Part shown: in pieces, positions 31,462-39,413 of the stretch
How positions within the stretch are numbered: position 1 is the stretch's first letter
How the letters are laid out: every line of letters begins with the position of its first letter
Origin: Pseudomonadales bacterium
GTDB lineage: Bacteria > Pseudomonadota > Gammaproteobacteria > Pseudomonadales > Halieaceae
NCBI GenBank assembly: GCA_024234675.1
Contig: JACKNU010000014.1
Coordinates: 1 to 44,260 of the forward strand
Length of the DNA: 44,260 nucleotides
Direction: 5' to 3'
The notes under the pieces: generated by a model
What the model was told of the DNA's origin: nothing
Databases searched by the model: none
The model's input: the letters and a program-made list of their open reading frames with translations, nothing else
Program-made: the position numbers and the translations under genes

Positions 31462-32712
31462 TTAGACGCGCTTGATCAGGGCTCCCATTGCCGCCAGTTT
31501 GCGGTCGATGTTGGCGTAGCCGCGGTCCAGGTGGTAAACCCGGTCGATGGTGGTCTCGCCGTCGGCGGCCAGCGCCGCGATGACCAGTGAGGCCGAGGCG
31601 CGCAGGTCTGTGGCCATCACCGGCGCCCCCTGCAGGCGCTCCCGCCCTTTCACGATCGCGGTGTGGCCCTGCAGTTCGATATCTGCCCCCATGCGCTGCA
31701 GTTCGGCAACGTGCATGAAGCGGTTCTCGAAGATGTTTTCGACCACCGTTGCGCTGCCCTCGGCGACGGCATTGAGGGCCATGAACTGCGCCTGCATATC
31801 GGTGGGAAAGGCGGGGTAGGGCGCGGTGTTGACGTGCACTGCCCGGCAGCGTTTGCCACCTGTGTGCAGGCGAATCCAGTCCGGGCCCAGCTCGATACTG
31901 GCACCGGCCTGCTCCAGCTTGCCGAGCACGAAGTGGAGGAAATCGGGGTTGGTATCCAGTACCGTGATATCGCCCCGGGTCGCCGCGGCGGCGGTGAGAA
32001 AGGTGCCGGTTTCAATGCGGTCCGGCGGCACCTGGTGACTGGCGCCGCTCAGGCTCTGTACGCCTTCTATGGTGACGGTGCTGGTGCCTGCGCCCTGTAT
32101 TCTCGCCCCCATGCTGGTCAGCAGCCTGGCCAGGTCGCCGATTTCAGGCTCCATGGCGCAGTTGTCCAGCACGGTGGTTCCCTCGGCCAGGGTGGCGGCC
32201 ATGACCAGGTTCTCGGTGGCGGTCACCGAGGGAATATCAAAGGTGAAGTGCGCGCCGCGCAGGCGCCTGGCCTTGGCCTTGATGTAGCCCGCCTCGATAG
32301 TGATCTCGGCTCCCAGCGCCTGCAGGCCGGCGATATGCTCGTTCACCGGCCGTGAGCCGATGGCGCAGCCGCCGGGCAGTGAGACATCCGCCTCGCCGAA
32401 GCGCGCCAGCAGCGGCCCCAGCAGCAGGATGGCGCCGCGCATGGTCTTCACCAGTTCATAGGGCGCGTAGACCGAGTGCACCTCGCCGGTGTCGATGAAC
32501 AGGCTGTCAGGTGTGCGCTCCACCTTGCAGCCCAGCAGGCCCAGCAGTTGCAGCGCCGTATCGATATCGCGCACGCCGGGAATATTGCTGACCTGCAGCG
32601 GCTCGGCGCTCAACAGGGAGGCCGCGATAATCGGCAGGGCGGCATTCTTGGCACCCGCAATACGCACTTCTCCGCGCAACGGCCCGTTGCCCGTTATGGA
32701 GATCTTTTCCAT
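31462..32712 (-). CDS. murA: UDP-N-acetylglucosamine 1-carboxyvinyltransferase
   Basis: 416 aa, full-length MurA. The frame is open upstream, but ATG 32712 (TGATG overlap with the Spt stop) gives the standard N-terminus MEKISITGNGPLRGEV. Active-site landmarks are all present: Lys22-Asn23 in AGAKNAALP, the loop cysteine Cys116 in LPGGCAIGSRPVNEH, the DRIETGTFLTAAA segment, TAPYPAFPTDMQAQFM and ENRFMHVAELQRMGA, and MATDLRASASLV near the end. It transfers enolpyruvate from PEP to UDP-GlcNAc, the first committed step of peptidoglycan synthesis. The place is odd. In most gammaproteobacteria murA sits beside ibaG and the mla genes, while here it is inside a sphingolipid operon. It is either the sole murA relocated or a paralogue. 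Confidence 0.92.
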   Translation of the reverse strand: MEKISITGNGPLRGEVRIAGAKNAALPIIAASLLSAEPLQVSNIPGVRDIDTALQLLGLLGCKVERTPDSLFIDTGEVHSVYAPYELVKTMRGAILLLGPLLARFGEADVSLPGGCAIGSRPVNEHIAGLQALGAEITIEAGYIKAKARRLRGAHFTFDIPSVTATENLVMAATLAEGTTVLDNCAMEPEIGDLARLLTSMGARIQGAGTSTVTIEGVQSLSGASHQVPPDRIETGTFLTAAAATRGDITVLDTNPDFLHFVLGKLEQAGASIELGPDWIRLHTGGKRCRAVHVNTAPYPAFPTDMQAQFMALNAVAEGSATVVENIFENRFMHVAELQRMGADIELQGHTAIVKGRERLQGAPVMATDLRASASLVIAALAADGETTIDRVYHLDRGYANIDRKLAAMGALIKRV

Positions 32713-33914
32713 CAGGCCGCCTCGGCCGGGTCGAACAGGCCGGCCTCCTTGAGGTCGGCATAGGCGCTGATAATGGTATCGATCTGCTCGCTGCTGTGGG
32801 CGGCACTGACACTGTTGCGCAGCAGGAAATTGGTGGAGGGGGACGCCGGTGGGATCACCAGGTTGACGTAAACGCCAGCTTCCATCAGCGCTTTCCAGCA
32901 ATCGATGGTGCGCGAGCGGTCTACCATTTCCACCGCCACGACCGGGCTGGCGGTGGGGCCGACCGGCAGGCCCAGGGCCTTGAGACCGTCGTAGAGACGG
33001 CGGGCATTGTCCCACACGCGGCTGCGGCGCTCCGGCTCCGCGCCGATGATACGCAGCGCCTCGCGGGTCGAGGCGATAACGGAGGGCGATGACGAGGCGG
33101 TGAAGATATAGGCCTTGATACAGAAGCGGATGGCCTCCAACTCGGCGTGCGGGCTGACGCAGTAACCGCCTATGGAGCCCAGGCTCTTGCTGAAGGTTCC
33201 CACGGTGAAGTCGATGTCGGCCTCAACCCCGGCGGCCTGGGCAGCGCCGCGACCGGTGGCGCCCAGTACACCCATGGAATGGGCCTCGTCCACCAGCAGG
33301 TAGCCGCCATACTCGCGCTTTACCGCGGCGATCTCCTGCAGCGGCGCCACGTCGCCCAGCATGGAGTAAATGCCCTCGGCAATGATCAGGGCCTGGTTGG
33401 CACGGTCTCCCAGGCGCCGCATGCGTTTGGCCAGGTCGTCCGGATCGTTGTGCTTGTAGCGGATGATATCGGCGCCGCTGAGGGTAACGCCCGCATAAAT
33501 GCTGGCGTGGCTGTCCGCGTCCAGCAGGATCACCTCACCGGGGCCGGCGAGGGTGGAGCACATGCCCATGGTGGCGGAGTAGCCGGTGGAAAAAACGATG
33601 GCGTTGTCGACCCCGTAAAAAGCGGCGATTTCGCGTTCCAGCGCCTCGTGTTCGGCGAAGGAGCCGTTGGCCAGGCGCGACCCGGTAGTACCCGTGCCCC
33701 AGCGCGCGGCCGCCGCCTGGGCCGCGGCGATGCAGCGCGGGTCGTAGGACAGGCCCAGGTAGTTGTTGGTGCCGGCCAGGATGACCTTGTGCCCTTCCAC
33801 CACGCCCTCGGTGGCGGAGAGAATCTGCTCGGTGACCGCGCCGAAGGGCGTCACCTCGCGCTGGGCGAGTTCGGCCTGAAAATCGGCCATGGTCTTGAAT
33901 TTGTCAAACAGCAT
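32712..33914 (-). CDS. spt: Serine palmitoyltransferase (alpha-oxoamine synthase family)
   Basis: 400 aa PLP enzyme. The soluble bacterial Spt pattern is visible: NNYLGLSYDPRC near residue 50, then GTGTTGSRLANGSFAEHEALE (residues 73-93), His136 in DADSHASIY (stacks on PLP), Asp209/His212 in LLVDEAHSMG, and Schiff-base Lys243 in TFSKSLGSIGGY. It condenses serine with a fatty acyl thioester to 3-ketosphinganine, the entry step of ceramide synthesis. Alpha-oxoamine relatives (Kbl, BioF, HemA) are excluded mainly by the GTGTTGSRxxNG version of the substrate loop and by the adjoining acyl carrier protein gene, a pairing typical of Spt. No N-terminal membrane anchor is seen. Confidence 0.88.
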   Translation of the reverse strand: MLFDKFKTMADFQAELAQREVTPFGAVTEQILSATEGVVEGHKVILAGTNNYLGLSYDPRCIAAAQAAAARWGTGTTGSRLANGSFAEHEALEREIAAFYGVDNAIVFSTGYSATMGMCSTLAGPGEVILLDADSHASIYAGVTLSGADIIRYKHNDPDDLAKRMRRLGDRANQALIIAEGIYSMLGDVAPLQEIAAVKREYGGYLLVDEAHSMGVLGATGRGAAQAAGVEADIDFTVGTFSKSLGSIGGYCVSPHAELEAIRFCIKAYIFTASSSPSVIASTREALRIIGAEPERRSRVWDNARRLYDGLKALGLPVGPTASPVVAVEMVDRSRTIDCWKALMEAGVYVNLVIPPASPSTNFLLRNSVSAAHSSEQIDTIISAYADLKEAGLFDPAEAA

Positions 33915-34002
33915 GGGGCAGCCCCCTGATTCAGGTACTTGAAATGGTAATGTGTGGTTGCGCTACCAGGATAGCGCTAATAGTGGTAACTAGGACCGGG
34001 GC

Positions 34003-34245
34003 TCAGGGGTTGAGTTCCTGGACCTTTTTTGCCAGCTCACCGATGGTGTTTACGTCGGGCAGGATATTCAGGGGAATGGAGATATCGAAGTGATCTTCAA
34101 TCTTCTCGATGAACTCCATGACCTCCAGTGAACTGAGACCGATGTCCGCCACCAGGTGTGTGGACTCTGTCAGCTCCAGGTTTTTCTTATTGTGCGATTC
34201 CAGGGTGCTGTACAGAAAATCCAGGTACGCCCGATACTCAGTCAT
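34003..34245 (-). CDS. Acyl carrier protein of the serine palmitoyltransferase system
   Basis: 80 aa, start ATG after AGAGGCG. The four-helix ACP pattern is present: HLVADIGLSSLEVMEFIEKIEDHFDISIP. The phosphopantetheine serine lies in GLSSLEV, where the usual Asp-Ser-Leu reads Ser-Ser-Leu. The last third (ILPDVNTIGELAKKVQEL) is standard. It is encoded 88 bases upstream of spt on the same strand. In Caulobacter and Sphingomonas-type systems an ACP beside Spt delivers the acyl thioester. The acyl-AMP ligase at 26.4-28.2 kb would charge it (inference). The 77-base region to the divergent ELM1-like gene presumably holds the operon promoter. Confidence 0.88.
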   Translation of the reverse strand: MTEYRAYLDFLYSTLESHNKKNLELTESTHLVADIGLSSLEVMEFIEKIEDHFDISIPLNILPDVNTIGELAKKVQELNP

Positions 34246-34322
34246 TTCGCCTCTACCCTTGCGCCACCCAAGGTAAGTCGCTAGATTTCAAAGGCTTGAA
34301 CTATACCCACGGAAGAATGGTA

Positions 34323-35366
34323 ATGCCAGTCATTTGGTTGATCGATGCCTATCGGGCAGGGGAACGCAACCAGGTGCGCGCGCTGGTGGAGCAACTCGGC
34401 TGGCCATGTGAAACCAAGCGGCTGGAATACCGCAAGCACGTCGTCCTGCCCCATGTACTCGGGCAGGCCAGTCTGCGCGGGCTTACCCCGGCGTCTGCGG
34501 CTACGCTCAAGGCGCCCTGGCCGGACCTGGTGATTTCCAGTGGGGTGCGCAACGAACCGGTTTGCCGCTGGATTCGGGCCGCTTCCGGCGGACGCAGCCG
34601 CTATGTGCATGTCGGTAAACCCTGGGGAGCGCTGAGCGGTTTCGACCTGCTGATCACCACCCCCCAGTACCGCGTGCCGCGCCGTGCCAACGTGCTCAAC
34701 AATACCCTGACCCTGCACAGCGTGTCGGCGCAGCGGCTGGCGGCAGCGCGGGAGCGCTGGGCCGCCACCTTTGCCGACCTGCCGCGGCCGCGCATCGCGG
34801 TGATAACCGGCGGCGACAGCGGGCCGTTTACTTTCGGCCCGCGGGCGGCGACCCGGCTTGGCCGCCAGGCTTCCATTCTCGCCCGCCAGAGCGGCGGCTC
34901 GCTGCTGGTCTCCACCAGTTCGCGCACCTCCGAGGCGGCGATACAGGCGCTGCAGGCGAGTATAGACGTGCCGCATTATTTTTATCGCTGGCAGCCCGAC
35001 GACCCCGACAACCCCTACTTCGGTATTCTCGCCATCGCCGACCGGCTGGTGGTTACCGGCGACAGCATCGCCATGTTGTCGGAGGCTTGCGCTACCGGCC
35101 GCCCTGTGCAGATCTTCGACCTCGGCGGTATGCGCGGTGAAACCCGGTCCATAGCGGATTTTCGCTTTGGCGGCATGCTCTATGCGTTTCTGCTGCGCTG
35201 GTTGTGGCAGCCCCTGAGTCGCGATATCACCCTGGTGCACAGCCAGTTGCGCGCCACCAGCCGGGCATTCTGGCTGGATGAGGAATTCGGCGCCTCGGTG
35301 GTGCCGGGTGAATCGGATATGCAGCGGGCGGTGGCGGCGGTAAAGGGCTTACTTGGCGAGAGCTGA
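34323..35366 (+). CDS. ELM1-family protein (GT-B-like), copy 1
   Basis: 347 aa. ATG 34323 is chosen because GGAAGA is 7 bases upstream. In-frame ATG 34317 is too close to it. Family marks (PF06258, mitochondrial fission ELM1-like): IWLIDAYRAGERNQVRALVEQLGWP at the start, PWPDLVISSGVRNEPVCRWIR, HVGKPWGALSGFDLLITTPQY near residue 100, a second-domain start AVITGGDSGPFTFGPRAA near 160, and VVTGDSIAMLSEACATGRPVQIFDL near 245. The two-domain layout and the late sugar-nucleotide-like site recall GT-B glycosyltransferases. No transfer activity can be claimed from sequence alone. It is divergent from the ACP/Spt operon. Its 3' end overlaps the convergent ABC transporter gene by 18 bases. Confidence 0.82.
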   Translation: MPVIWLIDAYRAGERNQVRALVEQLGWPCETKRLEYRKHVVLPHVLGQASLRGLTPASAATLKAPWPDLVISSGVRNEPVCRWIRAASGGRSRYVHVGKPWGALSGFDLLITTPQYRVPRRANVLNNTLTLHSVSAQRLAAARERWAATFADLPRPRIAVITGGDSGPFTFGPRAATRLGRQASILARQSGGSLLVSTSSRTSEAAIQALQASIDVPHYFYRWQPDDPDNPYFGILAIADRLVVTGDSIAMLSEACATGRPVQIFDLGGMRGETRSIADFRFGGMLYAFLLRWLWQPLSRDITLVHSQLRATSRAFWLDEEFGASVVPGESDMQRAVAAVKGLLGES

Positions 35367-37091
35367 CAGGCCGGCCGCATCCAGCAGCTGGGCACTGCCG
35401 TTGCCCAATTGGTAGACGTGGTCTGCCGCCTGCACCAGGGCGCGATTGTGGGATATGGCGAGAATCGTCAGCTGCCCCTTCAGCGCCTCCATGGTCTGGC
35501 GCACGGCCTCCTCGCTCTCCGGGTCCAGCGCGCTGGTGGCCTCGTCCAGTATCAGCAGGCGCGGCTTGTTGATGAGGGCCCGGGCGATCACTATGCGCTG
35601 GCGCTGGCCGCCGGAAAGCTTGCCGCCGCGTTCCCCCACCACGGTGTCCAGTCCCTCGGGCAGGCGCGCGACGAATTCCCAGGCGCCGGCGGCGCGCAGG
35701 GCCTCTTCGGCACTGGCCGTGTCCAGGGCGGGATCACCCAGGGTGATGTTGTGGAGTATGGTGTCGTGCAGCAGCACGGTTTCCTGGGGCACGTAACCGA
35801 TCATGCTGCGCCACTGCATGATGTTGATCAGGGGGAGCGGCACACCGTCCAGCAGTACCTGGCCCGTCTCGGGTTGCAGCAGGCCTATGGTCAGGTCGAT
35901 GATGGTGGTTTTGCCGGAGCCCGATGGCCCCACCAGGGTGGTGAGCGAGCCGGCGCGTATATCCAGGTTGAGGTCAGTGAATAGCGGGTGATTGGCATCG
36001 TAACTGAAGTTGATGCCCTGCAGGCGGATCGCCTGCTCGAAGCGGGGTGTGGTGCCGCCGTCCAGGTTTTCCCGGGCGCTGTCGGCGGCCTCGATGGCCT
36101 GCATCAGCGACCAGTAGGCGCTTTCGCCCTGGGCCAGTTTCTGGTATTGCTTCTGCACCTTGCCGAAGAAGGAAAACGCCCGCCCCAGCGCCACCACCAG
36201 CACCATGACCATGGGCAGGTCTATGGCGAACTTCTCGATCGCCACGTAGATCCCCAGGCAGATGAAACCGGTAAACATCAGCTCCTGGGCCGAATCCAGC
36301 ACCGCGCCGCTGAGTACCTGGCGGCGCAGGGCCTTGTTCAGGCGGTTGGTGTCATAGGCCAGCACCTGGTCGGCCAGGTGCTCCCTGGCCATGGCCTTGA
36401 GGGGTTTTACCGACTGCAGGGTGTCGGTGAGATTGGCCATCAGCGAGTTCATCAACCGGGTCTGGCGCTTGCCGGCGCGACGGGTGATCCTCACCAGGAA
36501 GTGCGACAGGCCAATGACCACGACGCCCGCGCCGATGGCCGCGAGCGAAGCCTTCCAGGACAGGGCGAAGGCCACGGCGCCGTACACGATCGCCTGGATC
36601 AGGAAGGTAATGGCGGTGGCCCCGTTGACGAAGGCCGTGGACGAGCGCTGGGCCTCCGTGGCCAGGGCGTTGGTGAGCTTGCCCACCGGCTGGTGCAGGA
36701 AATACTCCCACTTGCTGCGCAGCACCGCCCGCAGCATCTCCAGGCGCAGGTCGGTGCCCACCTGGGCCGCGGTATAACCCACCTGGCGCTGCGCCAGCAG
36801 CAGAAAGAAGCTTTTCACGGCCACCCCCACAATCAGGATGGTCAGCATATTGCCCAGGGTGGGCGCGATGCCCACGAAAGCCAGTGCGTTCAGCACCGCC
36901 TGTTCGAATTCGTTCTGGTTCGGGGAAGCCTCCGGCAGCAGGCTGGCGGCCTCGGATCCCAGGGCGATGTTGACCAGCGGCAACAGCGCCGACAGCCCCA
37001 CTCCCTCCGCCAGCCCGGACAGCAGCAGCGCCGCCAGCATCAGCACGGTCTGCGAGGGATAGGCGCGGAAAAAATTCAGCATCAGGCCCAT
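35349..37091 (-). CDS. ABC transporter, fused permease-ATPase (MsbA/PglK-like)
   Basis: 580 aa half-transporter. About six transmembrane helices lie in residues 15-300 (LMLAALLLSGLAEGVGLSALLPLV; LTILIVGVAVKSFFLLL; AITFLIQAIVYGAVAFAL; and others). The nucleotide domain has Walker A GPSGSGKTT near residue 387, signature LSGGQRQRI and Walker B LLILDEATSALD, then the H-loop AISHNRA. The homodimer would flip a lipid or lipid-linked glycan across the inner membrane. The start follows AGGAG by 8 bases. It lies downstream of lptF-lptG on the same strand and beside the sphingolipid genes, so a sphingolipid flippase feeding an Lpt-type export path is a natural hypothesis. Confidence 0.88.
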   Translation of the reverse strand: MGLMLNFFRAYPSQTVLMLAALLLSGLAEGVGLSALLPLVNIALGSEAASLLPEASPNQNEFEQAVLNALAFVGIAPTLGNMLTILIVGVAVKSFFLLLAQRQVGYTAAQVGTDLRLEMLRAVLRSKWEYFLHQPVGKLTNALATEAQRSSTAFVNGATAITFLIQAIVYGAVAFALSWKASLAAIGAGVVVIGLSHFLVRITRRAGKRQTRLMNSLMANLTDTLQSVKPLKAMAREHLADQVLAYDTNRLNKALRRQVLSGAVLDSAQELMFTGFICLGIYVAIEKFAIDLPMVMVLVVALGRAFSFFGKVQKQYQKLAQGESAYWSLMQAIEAADSARENLDGGTTPRFEQAIRLQGINFSYDANHPLFTDLNLDIRAGSLTTLVGPSGSGKTTIIDLTIGLLQPETGQVLLDGVPLPLINIMQWRSMIGYVPQETVLLHDTILHNITLGDPALDTASAEEALRAAGAWEFVARLPEGLDTVVGERGGKLSGGQRQRIVIARALINKPRLLILDEATSALDPESEEAVRQTMEALKGQLTILAISHNRALVQAADHVYQLGNGSAQLLDAAGLSALAK

Positions 37092-37149
37092 GTCGGTACT
37101 CCTGGGCGGGCGCGGCCCGGTGGGAAAACCTGCTGGAACATGTCGTCGC

Positions 37150-38220
37150 TCACCAGTTCATCCGGTGTAACAGGAACAGTGCCCAGAGCAGGATGATCAG
37201 CGTCGGAGTCAGGGCCACCAGCGGAATGTTCAGGCCCAGCAGCTGACCCAGGGCAAAGATGATCTGTGCGCCCAGGTAAAAGAGTATGCCCACCAGGGCG
37301 CCCAGGGCGATATCCAGGCCGAAACTGCGATTGCGCCTGGCCCCCAGGTTGGCGCTGATGGGGGTGGCCAGCAGTACCATGGCCCCCACGGTGAACGGCA
37401 TCAGCAGTTTCTGCCAGAAGGTGCTCAGGTATTTTTCGGTCGGCTGTCCACTGTCCGCGCGGTACTGGCTGTAGCGGCTCAGCACCGACAGGCGCATGCT
37501 GTCGCTGTCCAGGGTGAGGGTGGGCAACTCATCCGCCGACCACAGATTGTCGATTTCCAGTTGCTGGAACTGGCGGGTGACCAGTTGGCCGTTTTCCAGG
37601 CGCTTTTCCTGGACTCCCTGGAAGGTCCAGGTGCGCTTCGGGCTCACCTTCGCCTTATGGGCCCGCAGGGCCCGCTGCAGGCGTCCCTGGTCATCGAATT
37701 CGAACATGCTGATGTCGCCGGGTATGCCCCCCTCGTGCATCTTTTCCAGGTGGATATAGCGATTGCCGTTCTTGGACCACACCCCGCCATCCGGGATTCT
37801 CACCTCGTTGCGGTAGCGCAGGGCATGCCGCTGGGCCTCGGCGGATTGCTTCAGTGCCGGGGTAACGTATTCCATGCACACCCACAGGGTGGCCATCAGG
37901 GCCAGGGTGGGCAGGGCGATGGCCTTCAGCAGGCTGCCCCGGGAAAAGCCGCTGCAGCTGATCACGGTCAGCTCGTTGTTGCGGTCCATGCTGGCCAGGG
38001 CGATGATGCTGCCCAGCAGCCCGATTACCGGCGCCAGGCTCACCAACTGGTGCGGCAGTATGGAGATGGTGTAGCGGGCAACCGCCAGGGCGTTGTAGTC
38101 GAAGCGGGTGCGCTCCAGTTCCTGGATGAAACCGATCAGGCCGAATACCGCCCCCAGCACCAGCAGCACGAGCAGCCAGCCCTTGACCAGGTTGCCGGCG
38201 ATGTAGCGCTGCAGGATCAT
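37150..38220 (-). CDS. lptG: LPS export ABC transporter permease LptG
   Basis: 356 aa. ATG 38220 overlaps the lptF stop (ATGA). Layout is typical: N-terminal helices (MILQRYIAGNLVKGWLLVLLVLGAVFGLIGFIQEL; ILPHQLVSLAPVIGLLGSIIALASMDRNNELTVISCSGFS), a periplasmic beta-jellyroll domain at about residues 135-265 (SKNGNRYIHLEKMHEGGIPGDISMFEFDDQGRL) and C-terminal helices (MPFTVGAMVLLATPISANLGARRN...). With LptF and the ATPase LptB it extracts lipid from the inner membrane toward the Lpt bridge. No lptB, pepA or holC is near. It could be a dedicated copy serving the locus lipid. Confidence 0.9.
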   Translation of the reverse strand: MILQRYIAGNLVKGWLLVLLVLGAVFGLIGFIQELERTRFDYNALAVARYTISILPHQLVSLAPVIGLLGSIIALASMDRNNELTVISCSGFSRGSLLKAIALPTLALMATLWVCMEYVTPALKQSAEAQRHALRYRNEVRIPDGGVWSKNGNRYIHLEKMHEGGIPGDISMFEFDDQGRLQRALRAHKAKVSPKRTWTFQGVQEKRLENGQLVTRQFQQLEIDNLWSADELPTLTLDSDSMRLSVLSRYSQYRADSGQPTEKYLSTFWQKLLMPFTVGAMVLLATPISANLGARRNRSFGLDIALGALVGILFYLGAQIIFALGQLLGLNIPLVALTPTLIILLWALFLLHRMNW

Positions 38221-39317
38221 CGGCGCCGCATCCAGGGTTGCGACACCAGCACCACCAGCAGTACCAATTCCAGCGCGTACGCTCCCCACAGGCCGGGGAT
38301 AGCCCCCAGGCGTCCCTGCTCGATGGCGGTGCGCACCACACTGGTGAGCGCGAACAGGCCGATATAGATGGTGACCGCGATCAACACATTGCGCATGCGC
38401 GACTCCCGGGGGGCCGAGCGGGCCAGGGGCACGGCCATCAGCGCCAGGATCACCGTGGCCAGGGGGGTGGTCAGCCGCCACTGGAATTCGGCGACATCCT
38501 TGGGTTCATCCGACTGGGCCAGGTTGAGGGTGGTCTCCGCCTTGCGTCGGTAGCGTTCCTGGGCCTCCTGGTTATCCAGGCGGATGATCAGGTGGTCGAA
38601 ATCCAGGGACACATCCTGGCGTCTCTTGTTATCCAGCAGGTAGTGGTGGCCGTTGTAGAATTCCGCCTGCATCGCCTGTCCGGGGTTGAGCACGGGCAGT
38701 GCGGCCGACTCGGCGACGATGATTTCCGAACGCTGCTGCTTGTCGTGATCCTTCTGCAGGAACACGCCCTTGTGCAGGCCCTGCTCCAGTTCCAGGTCGT
38801 TGGCGATGAAGATGTAGTCGCTGCCGCTCATGTTGACGAACTCGCCCGTCGCCATTTTCTTGAGGTCGAACTGGGCGGCGGCCCTGGACTCCAGGTCGTA
38901 GCTGGTGCGAAAGGCCCAGGGCCTGCCCAGCAGGGAAATCACCCCTGTGATCAGGGCGATTACCAGGGCCAGTTTCAGCACTGCCTCGATGATACGCGCG
39001 CGGCTGACGCCGGCCGCGTACAGGGCGTTCATTTCGGAATCCCGGTACAGGCGCCCAATGGCCGCCAGCACGGAAAAGAAGAACGCCGAGGGCATGAGGA
39101 TCTCCAGGGTGATCAGCGTGTTCAACCCGATGAGCTTGAAGGCAGTGAGCATTGACAGCTGTCCCGCGGCCGCCGCGGACAGCTGCTGGGCAGCGGAAAA
39201 ACCGATGAAAACCAGCACCAGCAATCCCAGCCCCATGGTGAAGGGCCGCAGTATTTCCAGGCTGATATGGCGGTCGATAATCAAGGCTAGGGAGATCCTG
39301 TCGTGGCTGCCGGCCAT
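38217..39317 (-). CDS. lptF: LPS export ABC transporter permease LptF
   Basis: 366 aa from ATG 39317, which lacks a clear Shine-Dalgarno sequence. TTG 39284 would give the more typical start IIDRHISLEILRP and is a serious alternative. Features are N-terminal helices, a coupling-helix region RLYRDSEMNALYAAGVSRARIIEAVL near residue 90, a periplasmic domain at about 145-265 (MSGSDYIFIANDLELEQGLHKGVF), and C-terminal helices with EFQWRLTTPLATVILALMAVPLARSAPRESRMRN. The protein works with LptG and LptB. Divergent from it, 96 bases away, starts the first of three related sulfotransferases. Confidence 0.9.
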   Translation of the reverse strand: MAGSHDRISLALIIDRHISLEILRPFTMGLGLLVLVFIGFSAAQQLSAAAAGQLSMLTAFKLIGLNTLITLEILMPSAFFFSVLAAIGRLYRDSEMNALYAAGVSRARIIEAVLKLALVIALITGVISLLGRPWAFRTSYDLESRAAAQFDLKKMATGEFVNMSGSDYIFIANDLELEQGLHKGVFLQKDHDKQQRSEIIVAESAALPVLNPGQAMQAEFYNGHHYLLDNKRRQDVSLDFDHLIIRLDNQEAQERYRRKAETTLNLAQSDEPKDVAEFQWRLTTPLATVILALMAVPLARSAPRESRMRNVLIAVTIYIGLFALTSVVRTAIEQGRLGAIPGLWGAYALELVLLVVLVSQPWMRRR

Positions 39318-39413
39318 TGTACATCAAGCGACTGCCGTCTGGTTATTTTGCGTGGCTTGTCGCATAATTCCCCGCTTTTCCAGCCACCTCGACCGGCCCG
39401 CGAGTAACCGCCC

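Noticed and set aside
32712..33914. Kbl or BioF (other alpha-oxoamine synthases) for the spt gene
   Set aside because: Adjacent ACP gene, nearby GNAT ceramide synthase and acyl-ACP synthetase, and the GTGTTGSRxxNG segment favour Spt. No threonine or biotin genes are near.
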